Part shown: piece after piece, positions 15,532 to 28,620 of the stretch
How positions within the stretch are numbered: position 1 is the stretch's first letter
How the letters are laid out: each line of letters opens with the position of its first letter
NCBI RefSeq assembly: GCF_902500215.1
Contig: NZ_CABVOU010000029.1
Span: 1-64,000, forward strand
DNA: 64,000 nucleotides
Source of the DNA: Halomonas lysinitropha
GTDB taxonomy: Bacteria > Pseudomonadota > Gammaproteobacteria > Pseudomonadales > Halomonadaceae
Direction of reading: 5' to 3'
Position numbers and translations under genes: made by a program
Notes under the pieces: generated by a model
The model's database searches: none
What the model was told of the DNA's origin: nothing
Seen by the model: only the letters and a program-made list of their open reading frames with translations

Positions 15532-16620
15532 ATGACCCCACCGAACCCGGACAAGGCGTCCCGAGACCTGGATTCGCCGGGCAGCGGCCGGCTGGCCCAT
15601 GCCCCGGCCGATCATCCGCCGATGCCGCGAAAGAAGGTCGGCGTGGTGCTGGCCAACCTGGGCACGCCGGATGCCACCGACTACTGGTCGATGCGTCGTT
15701 ATCTGAGCGAGTTCCTTTCCGACAAGCGGGTGGTCGACTACCCGGACTGGAAATGGCAGCCGCTGCTGCAGCTGATCATCCTCTCGCGCCGCCCCTTCAA
15801 GTCCGGCGAGGCCTATCGCGGCATCTGGAACACCGAGAAGAACGAAAGCCCGCTGCTGACCACGACGCGTGACCAGACCCGCAAGATTGCCGAGGGAGTG
15901 CACGCAGCTTATGGGCAGGATGTGGTGGTGGACTTCTGCATGCGCTACGGCAATCCCTCCACCGACAGCGTGCTGAAGCGCATGCAGGCCGCGGGCTGCG
16001 AACGGATCCTGTTCTTCCCGCTCTATCCACAGTACGCCTCACCGACCACGGCCACGGCCAACGACCAGGCCTTTCGCACCCTGATGAAGCTCAAGTGGCA
16101 GCCGGCGATTCGCACGGTGCCCGCCTATTTCGAACACCCGCAGTACCTCGACGCCCTGGCCAGTTCGGTGCGCGAGGCCTATGACGCCGCCGAAACGCCG
16201 CCCGAGGTCCTGGTTGCCTCCTACCATGGCGTTCCCAAGCGCTATCTGCTGGAGGGCGACCCCTACCACTGCCAGTGCCAGAAGACCACGCGCCTGCTGC
16301 GCGAGCGACTCGGCTGGGAGGAGGAGGCGATCCAGACCGCCTTCCAGTCCAAGTTTGGCCCCGAGGAGTGGGTGGGGCCAGCGACCGTGGAGCACGTCGC
16401 CGAGCTGGCCCGACAGGGCAAGAAGCACATCGCGGTGGTGTCGCCGGCCTTCTCGTCGGACTGTGTGGAGACCCTGGAGGAGATCGAGGAGGAAATTCGC
16501 GATAGCTTCCTGGCGGCGGGTGGCGAGACATTCACCTATATCCCGTGCCTGAATGACCGCGATGACCATATTGCCGCGCTGCTCTCGATCATCGACAACG
16601 AACTGGGCGGCTGGGTCTAG
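15532..16620 (+). CDS. hemH: Ferrochelatase
   Basis: A 362-residue enzyme that inserts Fe2+ into protoporphyrin IX, the last step of protoheme synthesis, at the cytoplasmic side of the membrane. Family segments are GVVLANLGTPDA (about residue 40), FFPLYPQYASPTTATA, the active-site histidine in ASYHGVPKRY, and SPAFSSDCVETLEEIEEE near the C-terminus. A 35-residue polar N-terminal extension precedes the conserved core. The ATG at 15532 has AAGGAG at 15520-15525; the open frame upstream runs through the promoter region. hemH is divergent from the photolyase gene. Ferrochelatase loss makes E. coli light-sensitive because protoporphyrin accumulates, so sharing a light-controlled promoter region would make sense. 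Confidence 0.95.
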   Translation: MTPPNPDKASRDLDSPGSGRLAHAPADHPPMPRKKVGVVLANLGTPDATDYWSMRRYLSEFLSDKRVVDYPDWKWQPLLQLIILSRRPFKSGEAYRGIWNTEKNESPLLTTTRDQTRKIAEGVHAAYGQDVVVDFCMRYGNPSTDSVLKRMQAAGCERILFFPLYPQYASPTTATANDQAFRTLMKLKWQPAIRTVPAYFEHPQYLDALASSVREAYDAAETPPEVLVASYHGVPKRYLLEGDPYHCQCQKTTRLLRERLGWEEEAIQTAFQSKFGPEEWVGPATVEHVAELARQGKKHIAVVSPAFSSDCVETLEEIEEEIRDSFLAAGGETFTYIPCLNDRDDHIAALLSIIDNELGGWV

Positions 16621-16626
16621 GTCCCG

Positions 16627-17019
16627 TCAGCCGTGGCCGCGATCCGGGTGCGGCACCGGCTTCTCGCCGATCTCCTCGTCGCGGAGCTCGGGCGGGTTGC
16701 CCCGGGTCTTGTCCTCATGGCGCAGCTGCAGGTGCAGGCCGGTCTTGGCCATCAGGTGAGCGCTGACCGGGGCGGTGATGAACAGGAATAGCGTGATCAG
16801 CATCTCCTGGATGTCGGGTTTGCCGTCGATCACCCAGAAATAGAGCATCGAAGCCGCGAGCATGCAGCCGATCCCCAGGGTGGTGGCCTTGGTGGGCCCG
16901 TGCAGGCGCATGTAGAAGTCGCGCAGGTGGGCCATGCCCAACGAGCCGATGAAGGCGAAGGCACCGCCGGCGATCAGCAGGAAGGCGATCACGCCCTCGA
17001 GGAGCACATAGAATGTCAT
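16627..17019 (-). CDS. mrpG: Na+/H+ antiporter subunit G, Mrp operon 1
   Basis: A 130-residue subunit of the multisubunit Mrp antiporter with three predicted membrane helices in its first 95 residues (VLLEGVIAFLLIAGGAFAFI first) and a hydrophilic tail. HLRDFYMRLHGPTKATTLG is the MrpG signature. The start ATG has AGGAGG upstream; the longer upstream open frame overlaps mrpF and is not used. It is the last gene of the minus-strand Mrp operon and converges on hemH with 6 bp between the stops; I see no terminator there. Confidence 0.94.
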   Translation of the reverse strand: MTFYVLLEGVIAFLLIAGGAFAFIGSLGMAHLRDFYMRLHGPTKATTLGIGCMLAASMLYFWVIDGKPDIQEMLITLFLFITAPVSAHLMAKTGLHLQLRHEDKTRGNPPELRDEEIGEKPVPHPDRGHG

Positions 17020-17027
17020 GGGGCCTC

Positions 17028-17297
17028 CTATTCGATGATGTCGCCACGCAGCAGGTACTTGCAGACCGCCACGGTACTGATGAAACCGAGCATGGCGATC
17101 AGTAGCGCCGACTCGAAGTAGGTCTTGGTATTCAGCCACAGACCCATCAGCACGATCAGCGCGATGGAATTCACGTACATGGTATCCAGCGCCAGGATCC
17201 GGTCCGGCATGTCCGGCCCCACGGTCAGGCGATAGACATTGAGCAGCAGGGCGGCCACCACCAGGGCCATGCTGGTCCACAGGGCAAGGTCTAGCAT
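17028..17297 (-). CDS. mrpF: Na+/H+ antiporter subunit F, Mrp operon 1
   Basis: An 89-residue subunit with three helices; YRLTVGPDMPDRILALDTM is the conserved cytoplasmic loop of MrpF. The start overlaps the end of mrpE by 7 bases, and mrpG follows after 8 bp. All seven Mrp components are needed for antiport in characterised systems, and small subunits such as this form part of the membrane core. Confidence 0.95.
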   Translation of the reverse strand: MLDLALWTSMALVVAALLLNVYRLTVGPDMPDRILALDTMYVNSIALIVLMGLWLNTKTYFESALLIAMLGFISTVAVCKYLLRGDIIE

Positions 17298-17788
17298 TCG
17301 TAGATCTCCTTCAGCGGCCGCTCGTAGCGTTCGCGGATATGCGCGATCAGCGCCTCCTCATCCTCCACGTCCAGGGCGTGGATCAATAGCGTCCGGCCGT
17401 CCAGGCGCAGGTTGGCCGATACCGTACCCGGCGTCAGGCTGATGGTGTTGGCCAGCAGCGTGATGGTGAAGCGATCCTCCAGCATCAGTGGGTATTCCAC
17501 GAAATGGGGCCGCAGCCGGCGAAAGGGATTGACGATCATCCAGGCCACCTCGATGTTGGCGATGAGGATGTCGCCAAGCACGCGCACCACGAAGCGCAGC
17601 AGTAGCCAGGGTCGGCCTACATGGGGCTGGGCATCCCAGAAGCGGTGGGTGGCCAGCGGTATCACTATCGCCAGGAAACCGCCCAGCAGAAACTGACCGA
17701 AGGCGGTGCTGCGTACCAGCAGCAGCCAGACTGCCAGCAGCAGGATCGACAGCAGAGGGGTCGGCAGCCAGGGACGGGGCTTGATCAT
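17291..17788 (-). CDS. mrpE: Na+/H+ antiporter subunit E, Mrp operon 1
   Basis: A 165-residue subunit: membrane segments near residues 12-30 and 32-50, then a cytoplasmic domain with NTISLTPGTVSANL, the characteristic MrpE motif. The start overlaps the mrpD stop (ATGA), so translation is coupled. Confidence 0.95.
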   Translation of the reverse strand: MIKPRPWLPTPLLSILLLAVWLLLVRSTAFGQFLLGGFLAIVIPLATHRFWDAQPHVGRPWLLLRFVVRVLGDILIANIEVAWMIVNPFRRLRPHFVEYPLMLEDRFTITLLANTISLTPGTVSANLRLDGRTLLIHALDVEDEEALIAHIRERYERPLKEIYEC

Positions 17789-19290
17789 GGCGTGCCTCCG
17801 GCATCATTCAGCAGGGCGTTGACCACCGCCTGGGGATTGGCCAGTTGGTCGGCGGTGGCTTGGGTGTAGTCGCTGACCGGACCGGCCAGGACCACCAGCA
17901 GCGGTGAGGCGCCCAGCAGCCAGGCAACCCCGAACCACTGGCGACGCGGCAGGGGCACGCCCATCGGCTCCCCCTGGCTACGCCAGAAGAGCGTGGAGCC
18001 GGCCCGCGACAGGGCGACCAGCGCACACAGGCCGGTGCCCAGCAGGATCGGCCACAGCCAGGCACGCTGGCTACCCTCGGCGGCCGCCATCATCAGCGCC
18101 TTGCCGATGGCCCCGGACAGCGGCGGCAGGCCGGCGACCGCCACGGCACCGACGAAGAACAGCCCGGCCAGCCAGCCGCCCTGGAGCAGCGGGCGGCCCC
18201 TGACCAGGCGCGTTCCGGCCTTGCCGCGCTGCAGGCCGATCAGTTCGGCCAGCAGGAAGAGCCCGCCGGTGATCAGGGTGGTGTGCACCAGATAGTAGAG
18301 CAGGGCGGAAACGGCGGCCGGCGAGCCCATCCCGATGCCGGCCAGCAGGGTGCCCACCGAGACCAGCACCAGATAGGCGACCAGAAGCCGCAGGTCGCGG
18401 GCGGCCATTACCCCGATCCCGGCCGCCACCAGAGTGCCCAGCGACAGCCACCATACCCAGGCCTGCTCGAGGTTCGCCAGCGGCCCGGCGTGTTCGCCGA
18501 AGACCAGCGAATAGACCCGCAGGATGGCGTAGATACCGACCTTGGTCATGATGGCGAAGAGCGCTGCCACCGGTGCCGGGGCGGCGGCGTAGGCCCGCGG
18601 CAACCAGAAGTAGAGTGGCAGGATCGCCGCCTTGAGCCCGAACACCACCAGCAGCATCAGGCCTCCGGCGGTCACCAAGCCAGCCCGCTCGGCGGGCAGC
18701 TCGCCGAGGCGCACCGCCATGTCGGCCATGTTGAGGGTGCCGGTGGCGCCATAGAGTACGCCCACGGCGATCAGGAACAGCGAGGAACCGGCCAGGTTGA
18801 GCACCACGTAGTGGACCCCGGCCTGGATGCGCGCCTTGCCGCCGCCGTGCAGCAGCAGGGCGTAGGAGGCCAGCAGCAACACCTCGAAGAACACGAAGAG
18901 GTTGAAGAGGTCACCGGTGAGGAAGGCGCCGTTGATGCCCATCAGTTGCCACTGGAAGAGGCCGTGGAAGTTGCTGCCGCGCTCGTCGTCGCCGGCACAG
19001 GCGAACACCACCGCCCCCAGAGCGAGCACCGCGGTGAGCAGTATCATCATCGCCGAGAGGCGGTCGAGGACCAGCACGATGCCGAAGGGCGGCTGCCAGT
19101 CCCCCAGTGCGTAGTAGGTGACCTCGCCGCCGGCGGCACGGGCCACCAGGGCAATGCCGACGACCACGAGCAGCGCCGTGGCGATGACCCCGACCAGGCG
19201 CTTGGCCCGGGTGGCCCCCTGGCGGCGATAGAGCAGCAGGATGCCGGCGACCAGCGGCAGCACCACGGGCAGGACGATCAGATGCTGCAT
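17785..19290 (-). CDS. mrpD: Na+/H+ antiporter subunit D, Mrp operon 1
   Basis: A 501-residue protein of the NuoL/M/N family with about 14 helices. MrpD and MrpA are the complex I-like antiporter subunits; the family glutamate in the helix FFEVLLLASYALLL and the lysine in LKAAILPLYFWLP are present. I use the ATG at 19290, which overlaps the mrpC stop as TGATG; a GTG directly before it is the alternative. It is part of the mrpAB-C-D-E-F-G operon. Confidence 0.95.
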   Translation of the reverse strand: MQHLIVLPVVLPLVAGILLLYRRQGATRAKRLVGVIATALLVVVGIALVARAAGGEVTYYALGDWQPPFGIVLVLDRLSAMMILLTAVLALGAVVFACAGDDERGSNFHGLFQWQLMGINGAFLTGDLFNLFVFFEVLLLASYALLLHGGGKARIQAGVHYVVLNLAGSSLFLIAVGVLYGATGTLNMADMAVRLGELPAERAGLVTAGGLMLLVVFGLKAAILPLYFWLPRAYAAAPAPVAALFAIMTKVGIYAILRVYSLVFGEHAGPLANLEQAWVWWLSLGTLVAAGIGVMAARDLRLLVAYLVLVSVGTLLAGIGMGSPAAVSALLYYLVHTTLITGGLFLLAELIGLQRGKAGTRLVRGRPLLQGGWLAGLFFVGAVAVAGLPPLSGAIGKALMMAAAEGSQRAWLWPILLGTGLCALVALSRAGSTLFWRSQGEPMGVPLPRRQWFGVAWLLGASPLLVVLAGPVSDYTQATADQLANPQAVVNALLNDAGGTP

Positions 19291-19633
19291 CACGGGCGAT
19301 CCTCCCCGTCTTCATGGTGGCGGCCATCGACATGGTCGTTGCCCGCCTCGCTGCGGGCACGCATGGCCAGGATCACCACGAAGGCGGTCATGGCGAAGCC
19401 GATCACGATGGCAGTGAGCACCAGCGCCTGGGGTAGCGGGTCGGCATAGTTCGATGGCCCGTCGAGGATGGCAGCCCCGTCGGTGGTCAGCCCCCCCATG
19501 GAGAACAGGAAGAGGTTGACCGCATAGGAGAGCAGGGTAAGGCCGACCACCACCGGGAAGGTTCGGCCACGCAAGACCAGGTAGAGCCCGCAGGCGGTCA
19601 GCACGCCGGTGGTGATGGCGTAGAGGCTTTCCA

Positions 19634-19634
<1 letters not shown>
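19290..19634 (-). CDS. mrpC: Na+/H+ antiporter subunit C, Mrp operon 1
   Basis: A 114-residue NuoK-like subunit with three helices (GVLTACGLYLVLRGRTFPVV first; [20 protein letters not shown] last), matching complex I subunit K. Both ends overlap neighbours by a few bases. The C-terminal 20 residues are charged and histidine-rich. Confidence 0.95.
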
Positions 19635-22468
<2,834 letters not shown>

Positions 22469-22728
22469 CGATCGGTCTTCCTGCGCGGCTCCGGAAACGG
22501 GAGGGCGTGGGTTGTCCCGGGGACAGGATGGCGCAAGCGACCTGCGATCGCACCCCGGCTCTGGGTCGGGTCGCCCCCCAAGGCTTGGCTTTCCCACACT
22601 CTAACCCAAAGGGGGCACGCTCGCCGCCTCCTTGCCTTTCAACACCTTGTCTCTATAGAGTTGTCAGCTCTACCGGGTGGGGGCGGCGACTGTGCTGCGG
22701 ACCCCGCCACGACAGGGGAGGGGGCACG
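22469..22728. other. Divergent control region between the two Mrp operons
   Basis: These 260 bp separate the first genes of the two antiporter operons. On the plus strand TTGCCT (22632-22637), 16 bases and TATAGA (22654-22659) form a possible promoter for operon 2, with a short dyad TAGAG/CTCTA (22656-22672) over the -10 box. I found no equally clear promoter toward operon 1 and no known riboswitch structure. Confidence 0.4.
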
Positions 22729-25059
22729 ATGCAACTTGCCGTGTTGGGAGGATTCGTGGTCGCGGGGATGGCCCCGCTGCTGCATCATTGGTTCGGGGCC
22801 CGAACGCCGCTGGTGATGGCCCTGCTGCCCGCCTCCCTGGTAGCCTGGCTGATTGGCCAGTGGTCGGCGATCGCCTCCGGCGATGTCCTGCTGCTGGAGT
22901 GGGCCTGGGTGCCCGGGCTCGATATTACCCTGACCTTCCTGATCGACGGTCTTGCCTGGCTGTTCGCCATGCTGATCACGGTGATTGGCACCCTGGTGCT
23001 GATCTACTCGGGTGAGTATCTGCGCGGCCATCGCGACCTGCCGCGCTTTCTGGTGGTGATCACCGCCTTCATGATGTCGATGCTCGGCCTGGTGCTGGCC
23101 GACAACCTGGTCACGCTCTTCGTGTTCTGGGAGCTCACCAGCGTCACCTCCTACCTGCTGATTGGCTTCAATCACAGCGATCTTGCCGCGCGCAAGGCGG
23201 CCCTTCAGGGGCTGCTCGTCACTGCGGGGGGCGGTCTGGCGCTGCTCGCCGGCTTCGCCATGCTGGCAGTAGCCGGTGAGAGCTGGTCGCTCGCTGAGCT
23301 CACCGGCCGCGGCGACCTGCTGCGCGAGCATTCGCTCTACACGCCTCTACTGGTCTGTATCCTGATAGGCGCCTTCACCAAGTCGGCCCAGTTCCCCTTC
23401 CATTTCTGGCTCCCCAACGCCATGGCGGCTCCCACGCCGGTCTCGGCCTACCTGCATTCGGCGACCATGGTCAAGGCCGGGGTTTACCTTCTCGCTCGGC
23501 TGCACCCTGCCCTGGGAGGCACCGATGGCTGGGTGATCACCCTCTCCCTGGTGGGCGCGTTGACCATGGCCACTGGCGCCTTCCTGGCGATTCAGCATAC
23601 CAACGTCAAGAAACTGCTGGCCTATTCGACGGTGATGGCACTGGGCACCCTGACCATGCTGCTCGGTATTGGATCCGAGGGGGCACTTGTCGCCTTTGTG
23701 GTCTTTCTGCTGGGCCACTCGCTCTACAAGGGGTCACTGTTCATGGTAGCCGGCATTCTCGATCACGAGACCGGTACCAAGGATGTCACCGCCATGGGGG
23801 GGCTGCGTCGGGTTATGCCGCTCACCGCCGCTGTGGCCGGGCTCGCCGCCCTGTCGCTCGCCGGGTTGCCGCCCCTGCTCGGTTTCGTGGGTAAGGAGCT
23901 GATGCTCGAGTCGGTGCTCGCGGCCGATGCCTGGCGACCCCTGATCCTGCTGCTTGCCTTCACGGCGGCTTTCCTGACCCTGGCCGTGGCGGCCATTGTC
24001 GCCCTGCGCCCCTTCTTCGGTGCCCCGCGCGAGACCCCCAGGGCGCCCCATGAAGCGCCGCCTGCGATGCTCGTGGGGCCCGCCCTGCTGGCCCTGCTGT
24101 CGTTGTTGTTCGGCCTGGCACCGGGCCTGCTGGACTCTCTGGTGTCGGCTACTGTCTCGGGTATCGGCGCGCACGGGGCCGCGGTGCACCTGGCGCTCTG
24201 GCACGGGATCAACCTGCCTCTGCTACTGTCCCTGGCGAGCCTGCTGCTGGGCCTGTTCGCCTATCGTCACTGGGACCGCCTGCGGGCAAGACTGGCCCGC
24301 CTCGAACCCTTGATGGCCCGCGGCCCCGAGGCCGGCTATGAGGCGCTGATGGCCGGCCTGGTGATCGTGGCCGAGTGGCAGACCCGCATGCTGCAGAACG
24401 GCCATATCCGCAACTATCTGGTCATGACCCTGCTGGTGCTGTTGGGCCTGGTCGGTCATGCACTCTTCTTCCGACATACCCTCGAGCTCGATTTCGCCCT
24501 TTCGTTCTATCTCCACGAGGCCGTGGTCGCTGGCCTGATGGTCGCCGGTGCCGTGGCGGCCTGTGTCATGCGCTCGCGCCTGGCAGCGGTGGCGGCGCTG
24601 GGGGTCATGGGCTTCTCCATCGCCCTGACCTTCGTGCTGTTCAGTGCCCCGGACCTAGCGATCACCCAGCTGCTGGTGGAGACTCTGACGGTGATCCTGC
24701 TGGTGCTGGTGCTGTTCCGGCTGCCGCGCTTCGCCACCTTGTCCACACCCGTCGAGCGGCTGCGTGACCTCGGTGTGGCCAGCCTCACCGGCGGCCTGAT
24801 CACGCTGCTGATGCTCTCGGTGCTCTCCGGCGAGCGGCTGCCGCGGATCTCGGACTACATGGTGGCGAACAGTCAGCCGTTGGGTCACGGCCATAATATC
24901 GTCAACGTCATTCTGGTCGACTTCCGGGCGCTGGATACCCTGGGCGAGATGTTCGTCCTGGCGCTGGCCGCCATCGGGGTCTATGCCATGTTGCGTTTCC
25001 ACGCCGAGGCCTATGATGCCAGGCGCCATGCTCCGCCCTCGGAGAGCGATGATGGTTAG
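22729..25059 (+). CDS. mrpA: Na+/H+ antiporter subunit A, Mrp operon 2
   Basis: A 776-residue MrpA without a B domain. The NuoL-like half contains [19 protein letters not shown] and [19 protein letters not shown]; the MrpA-specific C-terminal part has [20 protein letters not shown]. The start ATG is preceded by AGGGGAGGGGG; the longer open frame reaches back into the divergent operon. The final bases overlap the next gene, mrpB. The separate A and B genes make this a 'group 1' seven-gene Mrp operon, unlike its neighbour. Mrp complexes exchange cytoplasmic Na+ for protons and are central to salt and alkali tolerance. Confidence 0.95.
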   Translation: MQLAVLGGFVVAGMAPLLHHWFGARTPLVMALLPASLVAWLIGQWSAIASGDVLLLEWAWVPGLDITLTFLIDGLAWLFAMLITVIGTLVLIYSGEYLRGHRDLPRFLVVITAFMMSMLGLVLADNLVTLFVFWELTSVTSYLLIGFNHSDLAARKAALQGLLVTAGGGLALLAGFAMLAVAGESWSLAELTGRGDLLREHSLYTPLLVCILIGAFTKSAQFPFHFWLPNAMAAPTPVSAYLHSATMVKAGVYLLARLHPALGGTDGWVITLSLVGALTMATGAFLAIQHTNVKKLLAYSTVMALGTLTMLLGIGSEGALVAFVVFLLGHSLYKGSLFMVAGILDHETGTKDVTAMGGLRRVMPLTAAVAGLAALSLAGLPPLLGFVGKELMLESVLAADAWRPLILLLAFTAAFLTLAVAAIVALRPFFGAPRETPRAPHEAPPAMLVGPALLALLSLLFGLAPGLLDSLVSATVSGIGAHGAAVHLALWHGINLPLLLSLASLLLGLFAYRHWDRLRARLARLEPLMARGPEAGYEALMAGLVIVAEWQTRMLQNGHIRNYLVMTLLVLLGLVGHALFFRHTLELDFALSFYLHEAVVAGLMVAGAVAACVMRSRLAAVAALGVMGFSIALTFVLFSAPDLAITQLLVETLTVILLVLVLFRLPRFATLSTPVERLRDLGVASLTGGLITLLMLSVLSGERLPRISDYMVANSQPLGHGHNIVNVILVDFRALDTLGEMFVLALAAIGVYAMLRFHAEAYDARRHAPPSESDDG

Positions 25060-25486
25060 ATCAGGGACCCTGATTCTCAATGCCGCGGCGCGACTGCTGC
25101 TTCCATTGCAACTGCTCTTCTCGCTTTTCCTGTTGCTTCGGGGGCACGACGAGCCAGGCGGCGGCTTCATCGCCGGCCTGGTGGCGGCGGGGGCCTTTGC
25201 CCTTTACCTGTTTGCCTGCGGGCGTCGCGCGCTCAACGAGATGCTCAAGGTGTCGCCCCGCGACCTGATCGCCATGGGACTGCTGCTCGGGGTGCTATCG
25301 ACACTGCCGGCCTGGTGGGTCGGCGAGCCCTTCTTCACGGCCCAGTGGTGGACCGTCCCGATCATCGACTTCAAGGCTTCGACGCCGCTGATCTTCGATG
25401 TGGGTGTCTACCTGGTGGTGGTGGGCTCGGTGCTCACGGCGATCACCGCCCTGGTCAAGACCGATCAGGAAGACGACGAACGCTGA
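25049..25486 (+). CDS. mrpB: Na+/H+ antiporter subunit B, Mrp operon 2
   Basis: A 145-residue MrpB with four helices; [20 protein letters not shown] and [20 protein letters not shown] are the family signatures. Two adjacent in-frame ATGs (25049, 25052) follow GGAGAG; the frame overlaps the end of mrpA by about 10 bases. The domain corresponds to the C-terminal part of the fused mrpAB of the neighbouring operon. Confidence 0.94.
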   Translation: MMVRSGTLILNAAARLLLPLQLLFSLFLLLRGHDEPGGGFIAGLVAAGAFALYLFACGRRALNEMLKVSPRDLIAMGLLLGVLSTLPAWWVGEPFFTAQWWTVPIIDFKASTPLIFDVGVYLVVVGSVLTAITALVKTDQEDDER

Positions 25487-25495
25487 GGAGGCTCC

Positions 25496-25843
25496 ATGGA
25501 ACCCTTGATGGCCATCACGATCGGCATTCTGTTTGCCGCTGCCATCTATATGATGTTGCGCCGCTCCATCGTCAAGCTGGTGATCGGGCTGATGCTGCTC
25601 TCGAATGCCGCCAACCTGCTGATCTTTGCTACGGCGGGCATGGTGCGCGGCGCACCGCCCCTTGTCCCCCAGGGCCTGACGGCGCCCGAAGGCGCGGTGG
25701 CCGATCCCCTGCCCCAGGCGCTGGTGCTCACCGCCATCGTCATCGCCTTCGGTGTCCTGTCGTTCGCCGTGGTGCTGGTACGTCGTGCCTGGGAGATTGT
25801 GCGTGCCGATGACCTGGACAAGATGAAGGATACCGACACGTGA
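25496..25843 (+). CDS. mrpC: Na+/H+ antiporter subunit C, Mrp operon 2
   Basis: A 115-residue NuoK-like subunit with three helices; [20 protein letters not shown] matches the paralogue in operon 1. The Shine-Dalgarno is GAGGAGG. The stop overlaps the GTG start of mrpD (GTGA). Confidence 0.95.
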   Translation: MEPLMAITIGILFAAAIYMMLRRSIVKLVIGLMLLSNAANLLIFATAGMVRGAPPLVPQGLTAPEGAVADPLPQALVLTAIVIAFGVLSFAVVLVRRAWEIVRADDLDKMKDTDT

Positions 25844-27357
25844 ATCCCCAGATCGCGCTGCCCATCCTCATTCCGCTGCTGGCGGGGGCCGTGTCGCTGG
25901 TGTTCTGGCGTTCCCGGAGCATGCAGCGGTTCATTGCCGTCGCCGGTACTGCCGGCCTGTTGCTGACCAGCCTGTGGCTGCTGACCACGGTCAACCGCGA
26001 CGGCATCCTGGTGATGCACATGGGTGGCTGGCCGGCACCCTTCGGCATCAGCCTGGTGGCCGACCTGCTGGGGGCGATCATGGTGGTGCTGACCGGTATC
26101 ATCGGCTTTGCCGTGGCGCTCTTCTCTCTGGCCACGGTGGGGCGTGGTCATGAGGCCTACGGCTACTTCCCGCTGATGCACCTGCTGCTGGCCGGTGTCG
26201 CCGGGGCCTTTCTCACCGGCGATATCTTCAATCTCTACGTCTGGTTCGAGGTGATGCTGGTGGCTTCCTTCGCGCTGCTGATCCTGGGCAGCGAGAAGGC
26301 GCAGATGGAGGGGGCGATCAAGTACGTCACCCTCAACCTGGTCTCCTCGGTGATCTTCCTGGTCGCGGTGGGGCTGCTCTATGGCATGGTGGGCACGCTC
26401 AACATGGCCGACATCGCGCGTCGCCTGGCGACCCTGGAGGACAACGGCATGGTCGATGTCCTGGCGATGATGTTCATGGTCGCCTTCGGCATCAAGGCGG
26501 CAGCCTTCCCGCTGTTCTTCTGGCTGCCGGCTTCCTATCACACCCCGCCCGTGGCCGTTTCGGCACTGTTCGCCGGTCTGCTGACCAAGGTCGGAGTCTA
26601 TGCGCTGTTCCGCGTGTTCACGCTGATCTTCAACCAGAGCCCGGGCTATACCCACGAAATTCTGCTGTGGGGAGCGGGATTCACCATGCTCTCCGGGGTG
26701 CTGGGGGCGGCGGCACAGTTCGAGTTCCGGCGCATCCTGTCGTTCCATATCGTCAGTCAGATCGGCTACATGATCCTGGGGCTGGCGCTGTTCACCCCCC
26801 TGGCGATCATCGGCGGGGTCTTCTACATCATGCACCACATCATCGTGAAGACGAATCTCTTCCTGGTCAGCGGCATCGTCCACCGGCTGCGCGGCACCTA
26901 CCAGCTCAAGTCGCTGGGTGGCTTCTATCGCACTCATCCCTGGCTGGCCGTGCTGTTCCTGATCCCGGCGCTGTCGCTGGCCGGCATGCCGCCGCTGTCG
27001 GGCTTCTTCGCCAAGTTCATCGTGATCCGTGCCGGCATCGAGGCCGAGGCCTACGGGGTAACCTTCATCGCCCTGCTGGTGGGGCTGCTCACCCTCTACT
27101 CGATGATCAAGATCTGGGCCGAGGTATTCTGGAAGTCGGCGCCGCCTGAGGGCGACGTCGACCCCTATCCTGAGGTGAATCCGCGCGAGATGTGGCTGAT
27201 GTCGGCGCCGGTGGTCGGTCTGGCGCTGTGCACCCTGTTCATCGGCCTCAATGCCGAACCCATCTATGCCCTGGCCGAGGCCTCGGCCGGCCAGCTGCTG
27301 GCGCCCGAACGCTACATCGAGGCTGTGCTCGGCGAAGCGGGGGAGGTGAGACCATGA
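25840..27357 (+). CDS. mrpD: Na+/H+ antiporter subunit D, Mrp operon 2
   Basis: A 505-residue NuoM/N-like antiporter subunit starting at GTG 25840 ([14 protein letters not shown]). [16 protein letters not shown] carries the membrane glutamate and [13 protein letters not shown] the lysine helix. The histidine-rich segment [17 protein letters not shown] is typical for MrpD. It overlaps mrpE by four bases. Confidence 0.95.
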   Translation: MNPQIALPILIPLLAGAVSLVFWRSRSMQRFIAVAGTAGLLLTSLWLLTTVNRDGILVMHMGGWPAPFGISLVADLLGAIMVVLTGIIGFAVALFSLATVGRGHEAYGYFPLMHLLLAGVAGAFLTGDIFNLYVWFEVMLVASFALLILGSEKAQMEGAIKYVTLNLVSSVIFLVAVGLLYGMVGTLNMADIARRLATLEDNGMVDVLAMMFMVAFGIKAAAFPLFFWLPASYHTPPVAVSALFAGLLTKVGVYALFRVFTLIFNQSPGYTHEILLWGAGFTMLSGVLGAAAQFEFRRILSFHIVSQIGYMILGLALFTPLAIIGGVFYIMHHIIVKTNLFLVSGIVHRLRGTYQLKSLGGFYRTHPWLAVLFLIPALSLAGMPPLSGFFAKFIVIRAGIEAEAYGVTFIALLVGLLTLYSMIKIWAEVFWKSAPPEGDVDPYPEVNPREMWLMSAPVVGLALCTLFIGLNAEPIYALAEASAGQLLAPERYIEAVLGEAGEVRP

Positions 27358-27827
27358 TCGGTGCCGCCTGGAATCTGCTGCTGGGCTTCGCCTGGATCGT
27401 GCTCACCGGCGACTTCAGCGGCCGCAACCTGCTGGCCGGGTTGCTCTTCGGCTACCTGGTGCTGGCGCTGATCCAGCCTCAGATACCGGCGCTGGCCGGG
27501 CATGCCCAGCGCTTGCCGCGGTTCATCCGCTTTGTCGGCTTCTTCCTCAAGGAACTGGTGATGGCCAACCTCAAGGTCTCCTACGACATCGTGACCCCGC
27601 CCTGGTACATGAAGCCGGGAGTGATCGCCATGCCCCTCAAGGCCGGCACCGAGTTCGAGATCGCCTTCGTCGCCAATCTGATCTCGCTGACTCCGGGGAC
27701 CCTTAGCCTGGATGTCTCCGATGATCGCCGCGTGCTTTACATCCATGCCATGTTTCTGGATGACGAACCGGAGTTAAGGCGCAGCCTGGCGGAGCTGGAG
27801 CGCCGGGCACTGGAACTGTTTCACTGA
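27354..27827 (+). CDS. mrpE: Na+/H+ antiporter subunit E, Mrp operon 2
   Basis: A 157-residue MrpE: two membrane segments at the N-terminus, then a soluble domain with [18 protein letters not shown]. The start ATG overlaps the mrpD stop (ATGA) behind GGGAGGTGAG, which decides the start against a longer upstream frame. Confidence 0.94.
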   Translation: MIGAAWNLLLGFAWIVLTGDFSGRNLLAGLLFGYLVLALIQPQIPALAGHAQRLPRFIRFVGFFLKELVMANLKVSYDIVTPPWYMKPGVIAMPLKAGTEFEIAFVANLISLTPGTLSLDVSDDRRVLYIHAMFLDDEPELRRSLAELERRALELFH

Positions 27828-27844
27828 TCAAAGGAGATGGCCAC

Positions 27845-28114
27845 GTGTCTAACGTGATCCTGCTGAGCCTGGCGGTGATGAGCCTGGCCCTGTGCCTGGC
27901 CTTCGTGCGTCTGTTTCGTGGTCCCAGCCTGCCGGATCGAGTGGTGGCACTGGAGCTCTTCTCGTCGATCCTGGTCGGCATCATCGGGGTGGTCGCCATT
28001 GCCACTGACGTGCCGAGCCTGCTGGATGTGGCCATCGTCATGGCGCTGATGGCGTTCATGGCGGCGATCGGCTTCGCCCGCTTCCTGGAGCGTGGAGGGC
28101 CACGGGATGATTGA
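27845..28114 (+). CDS. mrpF: Na+/H+ antiporter subunit F, Mrp operon 2
   Basis: An 89-residue three-helix subunit starting at GTG 27845 after AAAGGAGA. VRLFRGPSLPDRVVALELFS is the conserved MrpF loop. The 3' end overlaps mrpG by 8 bases. Confidence 0.94.
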   Translation: MSNVILLSLAVMSLALCLAFVRLFRGPSLPDRVVALELFSSILVGIIGVVAIATDVPSLLDVAIVMALMAFMAAIGFARFLERGGPRDD

Positions 28115-28511
28115 GTTCCTCAAGGGCGGCCTGATACTGGCCGGGTCGATCTTCATGTTCCTGGCGGCCCTCGGCGTGGTTCGCCTGCCCGACCTGCTGA
28201 CCCGCATGCACGCCACCACCAAGGCCGCGACCCTGGGGGCTACCCTGATCATGCTGGCGGTAGCGCTGCACTTCGCTCAGGTGGCAGTGGTGGCGCGGGC
28301 CTTTGGCGTGATCCTCTTCATCATGATGACCGCACCGGTGGCGGCCCATGTGATCGGTCGGGCAGGCTATTTCGTCGGCTCCCGGCTGTGGGAGGGGACG
28401 CTCAAGGATGAACTCAAGCCCAACTACGACCCCTTGACCCATGAACTCAAGAGCGGCAGGGAGACCGAGCGCAACGCCCGCCGCGAGCCCGGGGGGACGG
28501 ACGACTCCTGA
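28107..28511 (+). CDS. mrpG: Na+/H+ antiporter subunit G, Mrp operon 2
   Basis: A 134-residue subunit: three helices (GGLILAGSIFMFLAALGVVR first) and RLPDLLTRMHATTKAATLGA, the MrpG motif; a long charged tail follows. It is the last gene of operon 2 and is followed by a terminator. Its start overlaps mrpF. Confidence 0.94.
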   Translation: MIEFLKGGLILAGSIFMFLAALGVVRLPDLLTRMHATTKAATLGATLIMLAVALHFAQVAVVARAFGVILFIMMTAPVAAHVIGRAGYFVGSRLWEGTLKDELKPNYDPLTHELKSGRETERNARREPGGTDDS

Positions 28512-28539
28512 GTCGGGACAATCAGGGTCTGTCATTGCG

Positions 28540-28566
28540 GGGCCGCCTTCGGGCGGCCCGTTTTAT
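28540..28566 (+). terminator. Rho-independent terminator of Mrp operon 2
   Basis: GGGCCGCC (28540-28547) pairs with GGCGGCCC (28552-28559) around a TTCG tetraloop and is followed after one base by TTTTATT. Confidence 0.9.
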
Positions 28567-28620
28567 TGAGCACCTCCTGTTTCGTTGGCGAAACCGTGGA
28601 TAGCGGCAGGCGACACTTAG

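Noticed and set aside
18283-19449. A 388-codon plus-strand frame opposite mrpD and mrpC, and a similar one at 21176-22237 opposite mrpAB
   Set aside because: Products are Gln/His/Gly-rich shadows; the minus-strand genes are complete members of the Mrp operon.
22471-22728. N-terminal extensions of both mrpA genes into the intergenic region
   Set aside because: The two extensions would overlap each other on opposite strands; the internal ATGs have ribosome binding sites and begin the conserved hydrophobic domains.
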